DNA from: CAYLUN01 sp964386865
GTDB taxonomy: Bacteria; Verrucomicrobiota; Kiritimatiellia; RFP12; UBA1067
Direction: 5' to 3'
Length of the DNA stretch: 64,000 nucleotides
Assembly (NCBI GenBank): GCA_964386865.1
Contig: CAYLUN010000005.1
Coordinates: 62,001 to 126,000, forward strand
Shown here: piece by piece, positions 33,701 through 41,141 of the stretch
Layout of the letters: every line of letters starts with the position of its first letter
Position numbering within the stretch: position 1 is the stretch's first letter
Program-made: the position numbers and the translations under genes
Notes under the pieces: generated by a model
What the model was told of the DNA's origin: nothing
Databases searched by the model: none
Seen by the model: only the letters and a program-made list of their open reading frames with translations

Positions 33701-35057
33701 GTTCATCTGCACGGAGTTCAACCACCCCGCGCCGCTCACGTACACCGCGGAGGCGCTGCCGCTCAACGCCGCCTACGCCGCGCACCAGCAGTGGGACGGG
33801 ATCTTCGTCTTCCAGTATCACGACACCACTAACTGGAGCCAAGGGTACTTCAGCAGTTACTTTTCGTCCGCACGCGAGCCCGCCAAGCTCACCACCTACC
33901 CCTTCGCCGCGGCGGCGCTGCGCCGCAGCGACGTCTCGGCGGCGGCCGGCGAGGCGCGCGTCACCGTCCCGCTCGACGTCGCGCTCGCCCGGATCGCGCA
34001 GACCGACGTCTCGCTCGGCACGACCGATTTCGGCGTGGACAGCCGGCTCGCGCTGTGCCGGCGCCTTTCCATCTGTACGGGCGCGGCCGCGTCGGTCTGC
34101 GCCCCGTGGCGCGACACCAACGCCGCCGCCCTCGTCAGCGACACGGGCGAGTTGTCGTGGGGCACATCGCAGCGGGTCGTCACGGTCCGCGCGCCGCTGG
34201 CCAAGGCCATCATCGGCGACGCCGACGGCCAGGCCTTCGACCTCGGCCACGGCGTCGTCGTCACGCCCGGCGAAACGATGCAGCGCGACGGCTGGTGTGC
34301 GCTGACGCTCGTGGCGCGGGACGGCGCGGGCTTCCAGAGCCCCGGCAGCCGCATCCTGCTGACGGCCACGGGCTACACCGACAACCACCGGCAAATCTGG
34401 AGCCCAGGCCTAGGGCCGACCAACGCCACGTCGATGGTCGCCTCGACCAACTGGGGCGGCGCGCCGACGCTGCTGGAGGGCATCAGCGCCACGGTTTCGC
34501 TCAGCCGCCCCGCGACGTCCGTCAGCGTCTGGGCGCTTGACGAGCGCGGCGTGCGTAAGGCCGGGGTGCCGGTCGCGGATGTCGGCGGGCGCGCGACGTT
34601 CGAGATCGGGCGGGCCTACGCGACGGCGTGGTATGAGATCCTGCTCGCGGCCACGCGGCAGGAGGCGCCGTTCGAGTTCTGGAAGGCCGACCATTTCACG
34701 GCGGCCGAACTCGCCGACCCGGCGGTCAGCGGGCCCGAGGCCGACCCCGACGGCGACGGGCTCGCCAACCTCTTCGAGTACGCGCTCGGCACCGACCCGC
34801 TCGGCCTCGGCGTGGGCGGCCGGTATGTGGCGGGGTTGGCCGCAGACGGCCTCGATGATTTTCTGACGGTGTCGGCGGTGCGTAACCCCGACGCGACGGA
34901 CGTCCTGTTCGCGGCCGACGTCAGCGACGACCTCGCGCGCTGGACGAACGACGTGACCGTGCTGCAAGACGATCCTGCCGCCTTCAGCGCCCGCGACAAC
35001 ACGCCGGTCTCAGCCGCCCCCCGCCGCTTCCTGCGCCTCAAGGTCATTCGGCCGTAA
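30735..35057 (+). CDS. giant secreted GH-A-like enzyme with discoidin, FN3 and two internally inserted CBMs
   Basis: About 1440 residues from GTG 30735 with GAGGAGGG just upstream and a signal peptide (LLLTLVAAGALAASG). Residues about 40-195 are F5/8-type (FRVDLGQVVPLDHFKLWNYN); 205-290 FN3 (VSAVETGPASAFVAWTAP). A TIM barrel begins near 310: RFLGVNMVF, LAKLGVNCVRFHHMDMS. The proton donor is likely Glu in EVNNENG (about 488) and the nucleophile Glu in CTEFNHP (about 993). Between them lie two CBM4/9-like sandwiches (LLTNGAFATGTLAAW near 540; LLVNGNFAAGFVSPW near 710). The C-terminus has DPDGDGLANLFEYALGTDP, typical of PVC secreted proteins. The 52953 gene encodes the same catalytic core without the inserts. 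Substrate unknown. Confidence 0.82.
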   Translation: MTAGAKGKLLLTLVAAGALAASGATRLALGDAAATASSATAGREAKYAVNGAGLSGSRHTNTADSVAWQSATLTSTVSGQWFRVDLGQVVPLDHFKLWNYNYWSASSSPTNRGLRDVEVYLSSLGATPGTNFSDASQWTRVGNKITFAKAPGLNTYAGEPDVSLLGLQGRWLALRVLSNYNMADFRVGFSELQVFKEDLPITACVLTNVSAVETGPASAFVAWTAPTNAGVVAGYRVFRDGTLLGSSGTTNFSDEGPLDRYRSYAYSVSAYDAAGHESARSDSAAFAYRRFPFTIPWDDAETNNVADMSALSEGPADAWVTANSGHLEADGLPIRFLGVNMVFAAAFPDHASAGPLAARLAKLGVNCVRFHHMDMSVAPRGIFTNVSSSSSAYLRTLDPTQLDNLDFFIARLKDRGIYANLNLHVSRSYPGYPTNGVPSYFKGVDNYMPGLVALQREFARDLLTHVNPYTANAYADEPALAFIEVNNENGLIYEWLRGSFGPGLHTNYVNELTAQWNAWLSAAYADTVALSNAWAPAAGQPYGTELLTNGAFATGTLAAWAAQAEAPAAVSTQLVAGAAPVGGYAVRLGVTSAGAVRLAQGGLAVASNRPYTVSFWAKAEPPRAASVGFARSQPPGLSLGAAPVALAADWQTYTLVLEPSGSATNSLFAVEGLGVQTGAVWFAGLSAQTGNALLGPSYACAEGLSSAELLVNGNFAAGFVSPWSFQVSAPAAASRLIVPNGAPDGSHALEINIATNDATTWHVQYYQSNLHLTNGQPYTLTFWAKTELQRTVALNLMQQSGAYVGLASATVTLSTNWQVHTVVMTPSATEYNARLSVSGLASQTGRVWFAAHSLRTGSPSVGLPAGEALGRASLVSDKAALALRTRGVQRDWMRFLWDTERAYWTGMRDYIRSTLGAKSLLIGTQTSYSPPLLQAEFDVVDSHGYWQHPSFPNRPWDSNDYTVRNQPMTGDAAGGNIPSRAQTRVSGKPFICTEFNHPAPLTYTAEALPLNAAYAAHQQWDGIFVFQYHDTTNWSQGYFSSYFSSAREPAKLTTYPFAAAALRRSDVSAAAGEARVTVPLDVALARIAQTDVSLGTTDFGVDSRLALCRRLSICTGAAASVCAPWRDTNAAALVSDTGELSWGTSQRVVTVRAPLAKAIIGDADGQAFDLGHGVVVTPGETMQRDGWCALTLVARDGAGFQSPGSRILLTATGYTDNHRQIWSPGLGPTNATSMVASTNWGGAPTLLEGISATVSLSRPATSVSVWALDERGVRKAGVPVADVGGRATFEIGRAYATAWYEILLAATRQEAPFEFWKADHFTAAELADPAVSGPEADPDGDGLANLFEYALGTDPLGLGVGGRYVAGLAADGLDDFLTVSAVRNPDATDVLFAADVSDDLARWTNDVTVLQDDPAAFSARDNTPVSAAPRRFLRLKVIRP

Positions 35058-35435
35058 ACGGATACTTCGGCTGTAATCGGTTTGGCGACGGGGGGCTGGC
35101 AGTCGGATGCGAGGTGAGGTGGAAGCGTCTGCCCTGTCGTCACGGCGCTGTGTCGCCGGAAGAGCGGTTTGCCCTGTAGTTCCGGCGCTGTGTCGCCGGA
35201 AGAGTGTTCCTGCGGGGCTTTCGCATCCTCTCCGCCGACGCAGCGGCGGAGCTACAGGCTTCGCAAGCCCGGTTGGTCGGGCGTGTCCTCCCTCCAGGCT
35301 CTCACAGGCCTGTGACGACGACGCTTCCGCTTCTCCTCGCGCCATGCTGCCCGTCCCCTGCGGACAAGCGGCGCTTGTCCTGTTGGCCTATGACGAGACC
35401 GTCAAGAAAGATGGCGTGTCCGTGTGAGACCATCC
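35058..35435. other. 378-nt gap between convergent giant genes, full of palindromes
   Basis: No gene. It contains a 40-nt direct repeat (35131-35210), CCGCC/GGCGG arms near 35237-35254, a perfect 14-bp palindrome TCACAGGCCTGTGA at 35302-35315, and a hairpin GGACAAGC-GGC-GCTTGTCC at 35362-35380. One or more of these probably serve as terminators for the two convergent genes. Confidence 0.6.
35131..35210. repeat. two tandem copies of a 40-nt palindromic unit
   Basis: 35131-35170 and 35171-35210 are direct copies differing at a few bases. Each contains GGCGCTGTGTCGCCGGA, and the second has a TCCGGCG/CGCCGGA stem. It looks like an extragenic repetitive palindrome duplicated in tandem. Confidence 0.8.
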
Positions 35436-38400
35436 TCATTCGTACACCTTCACGAGCTTGACTGTCGCGCGGTCGGCCGAGGAGCAGGCGAAGGCGACGC
35501 GGTTGGGGCCGGGGGAGAGCGTGGGAACCTTCTTGCTGAGCACGCCATTGGCGATCTCGCTGCGCGTGGCGTCGAGAACGAGCCAGCGGCGGCCGTCGCG
35601 GCAGAGCAAGCGTTCGCCGGCTTTGAGCGTGACGGGGAAGCGAATGGCGCGGCCGGCGACGGTCAGCGCGGGGTCGGCGATAGATCCGCAAATTTCGATC
35701 TCGAGTCTGGCCTTGGAACCGGGGCGGACGGCGAGCGACCAGGCGTTGTCGGGCGAGCTCGTCGCGGTGATGAGGCGCGGCATCTCGTATTCGCGCGACA
35801 GGTGCTCCCAGGCGATCATGCGGCGCGGGCGGGGAGTGCCGAACGGCGTGCCGAAGGCGTTGAGCGTAACCTCGGCGCGGGCGCTGGCGTTCGACGGGGC
35901 AACGCAGGAGAAGGCGACGGTGTTGGGGCCAGGGAGAAGCGTGGGCCGTTGCTCGGGGCCGGCTGAAGCCGGTACAACGTGCGGATGGGGTGCCGCGCCG
36001 TCGGGTGCGGGGCCGGCTGAAGCCGGGACAACATACGGTAGAAGGAGGCTCGCGAGCGGCTCGCCGCGGTCGCTGAAGTGTGTGCAGAGGCCGTCGGGCT
36101 CTAGCTCCACAAAGTCGCCGGAAGCGAGCGTCAAGGGCAGCGCAAGCGTCTGGCCGTTCACGGTGAGAGCGGGGCTCTTGAGCGTGACGGGCTGGGTCGG
36201 AAGAGCCATGATGGGGCTGACGGTCACGTCGACGGCTGCGCCCGGCGGCAGGCTGTTGAGGTAGAGGCTGACCTGAGAGATGTGGGACATGTCGAGCGGG
36301 TTGCGGTAGATGTCGTACGCGCCGCCGTAGGGCCACACGTAGTCCGCCATGCGCTCCACGTCGCGCTCGCGCACGAGCAGTTCCACGTAGCGCCAGCCGG
36401 TGAAATCGAGTGTCACGTAGTGGTCGGAGAGGGCGTGCATGTACTCGCGCGGCGTGCCGAGCTGGAGGTTGAGCAGCGCGCCCGAGCCGTCGCCCTTGAC
36501 CCACAGGCCGAGCGCGCCCGCGCCCTTGAGGGTGCGGTAGGGCGCGGGGAAGTCGAGCGTGGCGCGGGCCCATGCGCCGGTGCAGGAAGCGCCTTTGTTC
36601 TCAGCCTGTAAGCGCAGGTTGCTTCCGCCGCCCTTCGTGTCTGTGGTCACCTCGGCGAGCGCGAGCGCGATGGAGGAAGCGGCCGTCGCGATCTTGAACG
36701 ACGGGAAGTCGGCCGCGACGGCGAGCGGGACGCGTGAAGGGCTGTCGTAGGGTGCGGCGGCGTAGAGCGCCTCGATGCGGGCGCTCAGGGGCTGCTTCGA
36801 GTAGGGGTTGTGTGAGGTCCACGCTTCAGAGCCGTTGCCGAGGCGGCTGACGCGGTGAGCGGACATCTTGACGGGCGTGAATAGCCACGCGCCTGAGGGC
36901 GCTTGACGCAGGCGGAACTCGTCGCCCGGCACGGCCACGCGGGCGACGGTCTGCGTGTCGAAGTAGCGGGCGAGGCGCAGGCGCTCGTACCAGCCGAGGA
37001 GCGTGAACTGCCGCTCGATGTGGGTGGGGAGCGGGGCGGACGAGACGTTCACGCCCTGAATCGACATCGCGGCGTCGAGCCCGAGGTTCTTGCAGGCGAA
37101 GTACTCCATCTCGTCGAGGAAGTGCCCGCGCGCCTGAGAGGTGGGCATGCGCGGCGCCCACCAGCCCATCTGGGGCTCGACACAGTCGGTGTCGCGATAG
37201 CGGGCGGAGGTGGCGATGTGTTTGTCGTGGAAGCGCTTGGCGGCCCAGACGGGGTGGTCCCACGCGCCGAGGCGCGAGTGGAACCACCAGTTGTGCGCGC
37301 CGTGGCAGCTCGCCTCGACCAGCGGGTCGCCATCGAGGCGCTTGAAGATCGCGTGGCGCAGGGCGTCTATGCCGTAGCGGCTCATCATGCCCTCCGAGCC
37401 GTCGAAGTAGATCTGGTCGAGCTTGCAGGTGTTGAACACGTTCGCGATGCAGCCCGCGAGGTCGTCGGCGAGGGGCGAGCCGGGCTGCGGGTAGAACGCG
37501 ATGTAGCGCTGCTGGAGGTAGTCGGCGCGAGCGCCTGCGAGGTGCGCGGCGGGGCGGGTTTTGAACGCGCCGCGCGCGCAGCGGGCGAAGGCGTAGGGCG
37601 GCTCGCGCGAGACCTCTGAGTACTGGAGGATCTCGGAGCCGACGCGGATCGCGTTGCCGTTGCTCATGTAGGTGAAGACCGTGTCGTGGCGGGCCGAAGG
37701 GGGCTCGTTGACATAGAGCACGGAGTCGGTGGGTGAGAGGTCGCGGGCGAGCGTGTAGGTGTCGAAGGGCACGAGGTGCGGGCTAGCCTCAGGGGTGATC
37801 CACGCGTCGCGCGGGTCGATGCAGGCGGTGAGGGTGTGGATGCCCGCGCGGAGGCCCGCTGCGTGGATGCGGGTGACGGTGTCCCGCATGTCGGCGAGTC
37901 CGCGCGGGTAGAGGTTCGTGCTGACGTCGTAGTGGCCGAGTGTGCGCCACCAGCCGTGGAGGTGGATCGTGGAGAAGCCGCCGCGGCGGGCGAGGTCGAT
38001 CCAGTCATCGGTCGCGGCGTACTTCAGGTCGGCGAAGAGATACGAGCCGCGGTTCGCCTCCGCGCCGAGCGACCACGGGCCGCCGAGTTTGGAGGCCGGC
38101 GCGCCCGCGGCTTCAGCCATGGCGCGGAGCATGGCGGGCATGTCGCCCTTGGGGCCCGCGGCGAGGCCCGCGCGGCAGCCCACAAGGCCGAGGGCGGCGG
38201 TGGACCAGGCGCGCAGCGCGTGGCCGCCGGCCGACATCTCGACGGGCAGGTCGTAGCCGCGCAGGCAAACGGCGTCCGCGTCGTCCGAGAGCATGTTGGC
38301 CATGCTGCCGCAGTACGTCGAGGGGGCGACCGAGAGGCTGCAGAACGTGAGCGACGCGGCGTTGGTGAGGGTGCATGAACGGACGGCAAAGGTGAAGAAG

Positions 38401-39401
38401 TCGCGCTGCGCCGCGACGTCAATCGTCGCCGCGCCGAGCCCGCGCGGGAAACAGAAGGTCAGCGCGTCGCCTGTGCGCGTGACGCTGCGCGCGGTCAGGG
38501 TGCGGCCGTCCTTCAGCGTGGCGGACACGAGCGGCGTGGGCTCGGCAAGCAGTTCGCGGCCGGCGCGCGTGCGGAGCGAGACGGCGCGGCCCTGCGTGTC
38601 GATGGCGAGCGTGGCGCGCCGGTTCTCGAAGGCGGCTGCGAGGGGCTTTGCGAGCGTGGATTCGTCGGCGACGGCGTAGGCGGAGCTGGCACGGCTGGGA
38701 TCGTGTGCGAGGGCGGCAATTTCGGGCGCGGTGAAGGCGCGGCCGTAAATCCGCAGGTCGTCGATGAGGCCGCTGTGGCAGACGGGGCCGGACCAGCCGC
38801 CGAGGCGGAGGGCGTCGGCCTCGACCGGATAGAGCCAGAGGGCGTGGCCCACGGGACTGCCATTGACGTACGTGGTGATGCGGGGCAGGGCGAAGGTCAC
38901 GCAGAGGTGTACCCACTGGCGCTGCGGCAACGCATTCAGAAGCGGGGCACCGACTTCAGTCCACGTGCTGCCAGGCGCTTCCGCGCGCTGGCCCGGCCGG
39001 CCCAGGCGGAAGGAGCAGGCGTTGTCGGAGACGAAGAGCATGAGGCCGCCCGGGCTCCAGGTACGGGTCGTGAGGAGGTTGGGGTAGCGGCCCGCCGGGC
39101 CGTCCCACAGCGCCCAGACCGAGAGGGTGAGCTGCGTGGCGCCACTGAGGCCGGGCACGGGCGGGAGGTCGATGAAGGCGTTGGTGCCGCCGAAGCGGGC
39201 GGCGGCGCCGAACGCGCCGGTCGCCCACTGCACGTTCGAGAGGTCGGCCTCGAGGGCGCTTGTCGAGCGGTCTGTTGCGCCGACGCCGGTGCCTTCGTCC
39301 AGCGGCAGCCCGAGCAGCAGCGCCGGGTCAGGCGCAGCCGCGAACAGGCGCGCGCAGGCGATGAGGACAAGCGGAAAGAGTGAACAAGCGGAATGACTCA
39401 T
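35436..39401 (-). CDS. giant secreted LamG/TIM-barrel protein, probable glycoside hydrolase
   Basis: About 1321 residues from ATG 39401, with GGGGGAG upstream and a signal peptide (FPLVLIACARLFAAAP). LamG/concanavalin domain at about 30-235: GLPLDEGTGVGATDRS, LSVWALWDG, VHLCVTFALPRITTYVNG, GLIDDLRIYGRAF. A beta-sandwich linker follows, then a TIM barrel at about 440-800 with FSTIHLHGWWRT, LRAGIHTLTACIDPRDAW and LDQIYFDGSEGMM near 663, whose Asp is a plausible nucleophile as in GH-D-like enzymes. A CBM-like domain (GALGLWVKGDGSGALLNLQL) and further sandwiches form the C-terminus. Near residue 1125-1150 an 18-residue unit VVPASAGPA... is duplicated by a palindromic DNA element. Family not recognised beyond clan. 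Confidence 0.72.
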   Translation of the reverse strand: MSHSACSLFPLVLIACARLFAAAPDPALLLGLPLDEGTGVGATDRSTSALEADLSNVQWATGAFGAAARFGGTNAFIDLPPVPGLSGATQLTLSVWALWDGPAGRYPNLLTTRTWSPGGLMLFVSDNACSFRLGRPGQRAEAPGSTWTEVGAPLLNALPQRQWVHLCVTFALPRITTYVNGSPVGHALWLYPVEADALRLGGWSGPVCHSGLIDDLRIYGRAFTAPEIAALAHDPSRASSAYAVADESTLAKPLAAAFENRRATLAIDTQGRAVSLRTRAGRELLAEPTPLVSATLKDGRTLTARSVTRTGDALTFCFPRGLGAATIDVAAQRDFFTFAVRSCTLTNAASLTFCSLSVAPSTYCGSMANMLSDDADAVCLRGYDLPVEMSAGGHALRAWSTAALGLVGCRAGLAAGPKGDMPAMLRAMAEAAGAPASKLGGPWSLGAEANRGSYLFADLKYAATDDWIDLARRGGFSTIHLHGWWRTLGHYDVSTNLYPRGLADMRDTVTRIHAAGLRAGIHTLTACIDPRDAWITPEASPHLVPFDTYTLARDLSPTDSVLYVNEPPSARHDTVFTYMSNGNAIRVGSEILQYSEVSREPPYAFARCARGAFKTRPAAHLAGARADYLQQRYIAFYPQPGSPLADDLAGCIANVFNTCKLDQIYFDGSEGMMSRYGIDALRHAIFKRLDGDPLVEASCHGAHNWWFHSRLGAWDHPVWAAKRFHDKHIATSARYRDTDCVEPQMGWWAPRMPTSQARGHFLDEMEYFACKNLGLDAAMSIQGVNVSSAPLPTHIERQFTLLGWYERLRLARYFDTQTVARVAVPGDEFRLRQAPSGAWLFTPVKMSAHRVSRLGNGSEAWTSHNPYSKQPLSARIEALYAAAPYDSPSRVPLAVAADFPSFKIATAASSIALALAEVTTDTKGGGSNLRLQAENKGASCTGAWARATLDFPAPYRTLKGAGALGLWVKGDGSGALLNLQLGTPREYMHALSDHYVTLDFTGWRYVELLVRERDVERMADYVWPYGGAYDIYRNPLDMSHISQVSLYLNSLPPGAAVDVTVSPIMALPTQPVTLKSPALTVNGQTLALPLTLASGDFVELEPDGLCTHFSDRGEPLASLLLPYVVPASAGPAPDGAAPHPHVVPASAGPEQRPTLLPGPNTVAFSCVAPSNASARAEVTLNAFGTPFGTPRPRRMIAWEHLSREYEMPRLITATSSPDNAWSLAVRPGSKARLEIEICGSIADPALTVAGRAIRFPVTLKAGERLLCRDGRRWLVLDATRSEIANGVLSKKVPTLSPGPNRVAFACSSADRATVKLVKVYE
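35955..36033. repeat. GCCGGCTGAAGCCGG element duplicated in frame inside the LamG gene
   Basis: GGCCGGCTGAAGCCGG occurs at 35958-35973 and again 54 nt later (36011-36026), each flanked by similar bases (GGACAAC/GGTACAAC). The 54-nt period gives 18 residues, so the frame is kept and the protein carries VVPASAGP twice. The core is a GCCGGCT-GAA-GCCGG hairpin. Confidence 0.8.
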
Positions 39402-39681
39402 GCGGCTCCCCCAATAGGTTACACTGAGCAGATTCTGAAGCGGAACGTCGCGCGACACAAGGACAAAGCGAGCGGGGCGAAGCGCCTGTCTCCTGCGCCG
39501 CCTCCTGAGCCTGCGCGCGCTCGACGCCGTTGCGCTCGACGGTGGCGGCAGGAATGCGGTAAGATGGCACCCGTCAAGAGGGTGACGGATAAAGGCCAGA
39601 GAGGGGGCGGTACGCTTGTCTGAGGGGGATAAGCGCGGCCCCGCTTGTCTGGCGCTTGGGCGCCCTGGGGGGGGGCTCTCG

Positions 39682-39861
39682 ATTAAGAAGCACGTGTGCG
39701 TGATGAGCGCGGCAGGTTTCGGACTGGGCGCTGCCGCATACGCAGGCCAAGCGCTGACCTGCGTGGATCTAGTCGGCCGTCTGACCGACCTGGAGGCTCC
39801 GGCTGCGCTGCCCGAACCGGGAGAGGCGTGCGTGCTGGCGTCGAGCTACGACCGAGAATAA
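39682..39861 (+). pseudogene. 5' stub of a DUF2961 (GH172-like) gene with lost start codon
   Basis: The frame reads KKHVCVMSAAGFGLGAAAYA (a signal peptide) then TCVDLVGRLTDLEAPAALPE and ASSYDR, and stops one codon later. The pattern LVxRLTDLExLAxLPxPGE...SSYDR is, from memory, the mature N-terminus of DUF2961/GH172 proteins, which normally continue for 300 residues or more. The codon before KKH is ATT where ATG is expected, and a 9-G run precedes it. So this is a gene whose start was lost and whose body was deleted. The next gene starts 15 nt later. Confidence 0.6.
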
Positions 39862-39876
39862 CTCGTTCCCTGTATT

Positions 39877-40851
39877 ATGAAAGAAACACATATGCTGCTT
39901 TTGCTTGTCCTCGCTGGGTTCTGCGCGCAGGCCTTCGCCGGCGACCGAGTCTTTGCGCCCGCGAGCTTCTGGTATCAGCCCGTCCCGAAGGATGCGCCGC
40001 TGCACCCGAACTCCACGAATTACGTCGCGGAGTTCCGCCGCCAGATCAAGGCCTACTACGGCACCGTCAGCATCAACACCACGTCCTACGCCTGCCCGAT
40101 CTATGTCGTGGGGCCGGACGTCAAGCCGGTGACCGTCACCAAGTGGGACGGGCAGAAGAACGGCTACAAGGAGAAGCGCCTCGATGATGAGTGGCAAGCC
40201 GTGCCGATCCCCGGCTACGCGGCGCCGGCCGACGGCACGGATGCGGAGATGTGCATCTACCAGCCGTCCTCGGACTCGCTGTGGGAGTTCTGGCTCACAC
40301 GACAGGTCGACGGGCAGTGGCAGGCGTGCTGGGGCGGCGGCATGCGGAACGTCTCGAAAAACCCGGGCGTCTGGGAGTACCGCCACGGCACCACGGCGAC
40401 CAGTCTGCCCTTCATCGGCGGACAGCTCACGCCCGAGGAGCTGCGGCGCGGCGAGATCGACCACGTGATGGGCATCGCGCTGGTCGACTGCGAACACTAC
40501 ACCATCGTCTCCTGGCCGGCGACCCGTTCCGACGGCTGGAACCCCGACAAGGCTCCCAACCGTATTCCTGAGGGACTTCGTTTCCGGCTGGACCCCGAGG
40601 TCGACGTCGAGGCGCTGCAGCTCTCGCCGGTCGGCAAGATCGTCGCGCGGGCGGCGCAGAAATACGGTTTCGTGGTGTGGGACAAAGCCGGCGCCATCAC
40701 GCTGCGCGCCAACAACCCGAAGGCCCTCACGCAGCGCGGCGAGAAGGACCCGTACCCCGAGATCTTCGGCGGCAAGCCCGCCTGGTCGATCCTGCAGGGC
40801 ATGCCGTGGGAGCGGCTCCAGTTCCTGCCCATGCACTACGGCAAGCCGTGA
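39877..40851 (+). CDS. secreted protein of unknown family
   Basis: A 324-residue protein with a signal peptide (MLLLLVLAGFCAQAFAG; the second ATG at 39892 is an alternative start). The mature protein begins DRVFAPASFWYQPVPKDAPL and has YYGTVSINTTSYACPIYVVG, WEFWLTRQVDGQWQACWGGG, GVWEYRHGTTATSLPFIGG, IDHVMGIALVDCEHYTIVSW and ARAAQKYGFVVWDKAGA. Conserved-looking Trp, His and Tyr residues suggest a carbohydrate-active or adhesive protein. I do not recognise the family. It sits between two decayed gene stubs and appears intact. Confidence 0.75.
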   Translation: MKETHMLLLLVLAGFCAQAFAGDRVFAPASFWYQPVPKDAPLHPNSTNYVAEFRRQIKAYYGTVSINTTSYACPIYVVGPDVKPVTVTKWDGQKNGYKEKRLDDEWQAVPIPGYAAPADGTDAEMCIYQPSSDSLWEFWLTRQVDGQWQACWGGGMRNVSKNPGVWEYRHGTTATSLPFIGGQLTPEELRRGEIDHVMGIALVDCEHYTIVSWPATRSDGWNPDKAPNRIPEGLRFRLDPEVDVEALQLSPVGKIVARAAQKYGFVVWDKAGAITLRANNPKALTQRGEKDPYPEIFGGKPAWSILQGMPWERLQFLPMHYGKP

Positions 40852-40871
40852 TTCGCGGGAAGGAGTGCCCA

Positions 40872-41021
40872 ATGATGACGCCCCGAGAACGAGTTCTCGC
40901 CGCGCTGCGGCACGAGCAGCCAGACCGGGCGCCGCGCACAGGGAGGGACGGCTTCCACGCTGTCCGCGGCCGGGGTGGAACCCGGCCCTCCCGTGTGTCT
41001 TGTGCCCGACATAGGGTCTAG
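40872..41021 (+). pseudogene. 5' stub of a uroporphyrinogen-decarboxylase-family gene
   Basis: An AAGGAG ribosome binding site precedes ATGATG, and the frame begins TPRERVLAALRHEQPDR, the characteristic start of URO-D superfamily (often cobalamin-dependent methyltransferase-like) proteins of about 350 residues. After APR the frame runs into a large palindromic element and ends at 41021. The rest of the gene is absent. It is a clear truncated remnant. Confidence 0.75.
40937..40997. repeat. imperfect palindrome interrupting the URO-D stub
   Basis: The left arm (40937-40969) begins CACAGGGAGGGACGGCTTCC. The right arm (40970-40997) is its near reverse complement, beginning (reverse strand) CACACGGGAGGGCCGGGTTC. 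Together they form a hairpin of about 28 pairs with scattered mismatches. It joins directly to codon 22 of the stub. Confidence 0.75.
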
Positions 41022-41077
41022 ATACTTTTCGGCAGTGGCATAAGGCTGACAAACAGGCTTGACGGTCTTACGCGGCA

Positions 41078-41113
41078 GGGCAGGCGGGCGGCAAGGGGCT
41101 GCCGTCCCTGCCC
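41078..41113. terminator. GC-rich hairpin downstream of the sulfatase
   Basis: GGGCAGG and CGGCA pair with TGCCG and CCTGCCC around a short loop with one bulge. It lies 29 nt after the sulfatase stop (minus strand). It may be its terminator or another extragenic palindrome. Confidence 0.45.
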
Positions 41114-41141
41114 ATGGCCCTGCTGCCCACCTGCGCCACGC

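Noticed and set aside
31566..34394. 942-codon minus-strand frame opposite the giant GH-A-like gene
   Set aside because: No signal or motifs and a biased composition. The plus-strand frame has catalytic motifs and domains.
39616..39681. Start of the DUF2961-like stub at 39616
   Set aside because: The first 22 codons are a Gly/Arg-rich upstream run with no signal-peptide character. The family-like sequence begins at about 39682.
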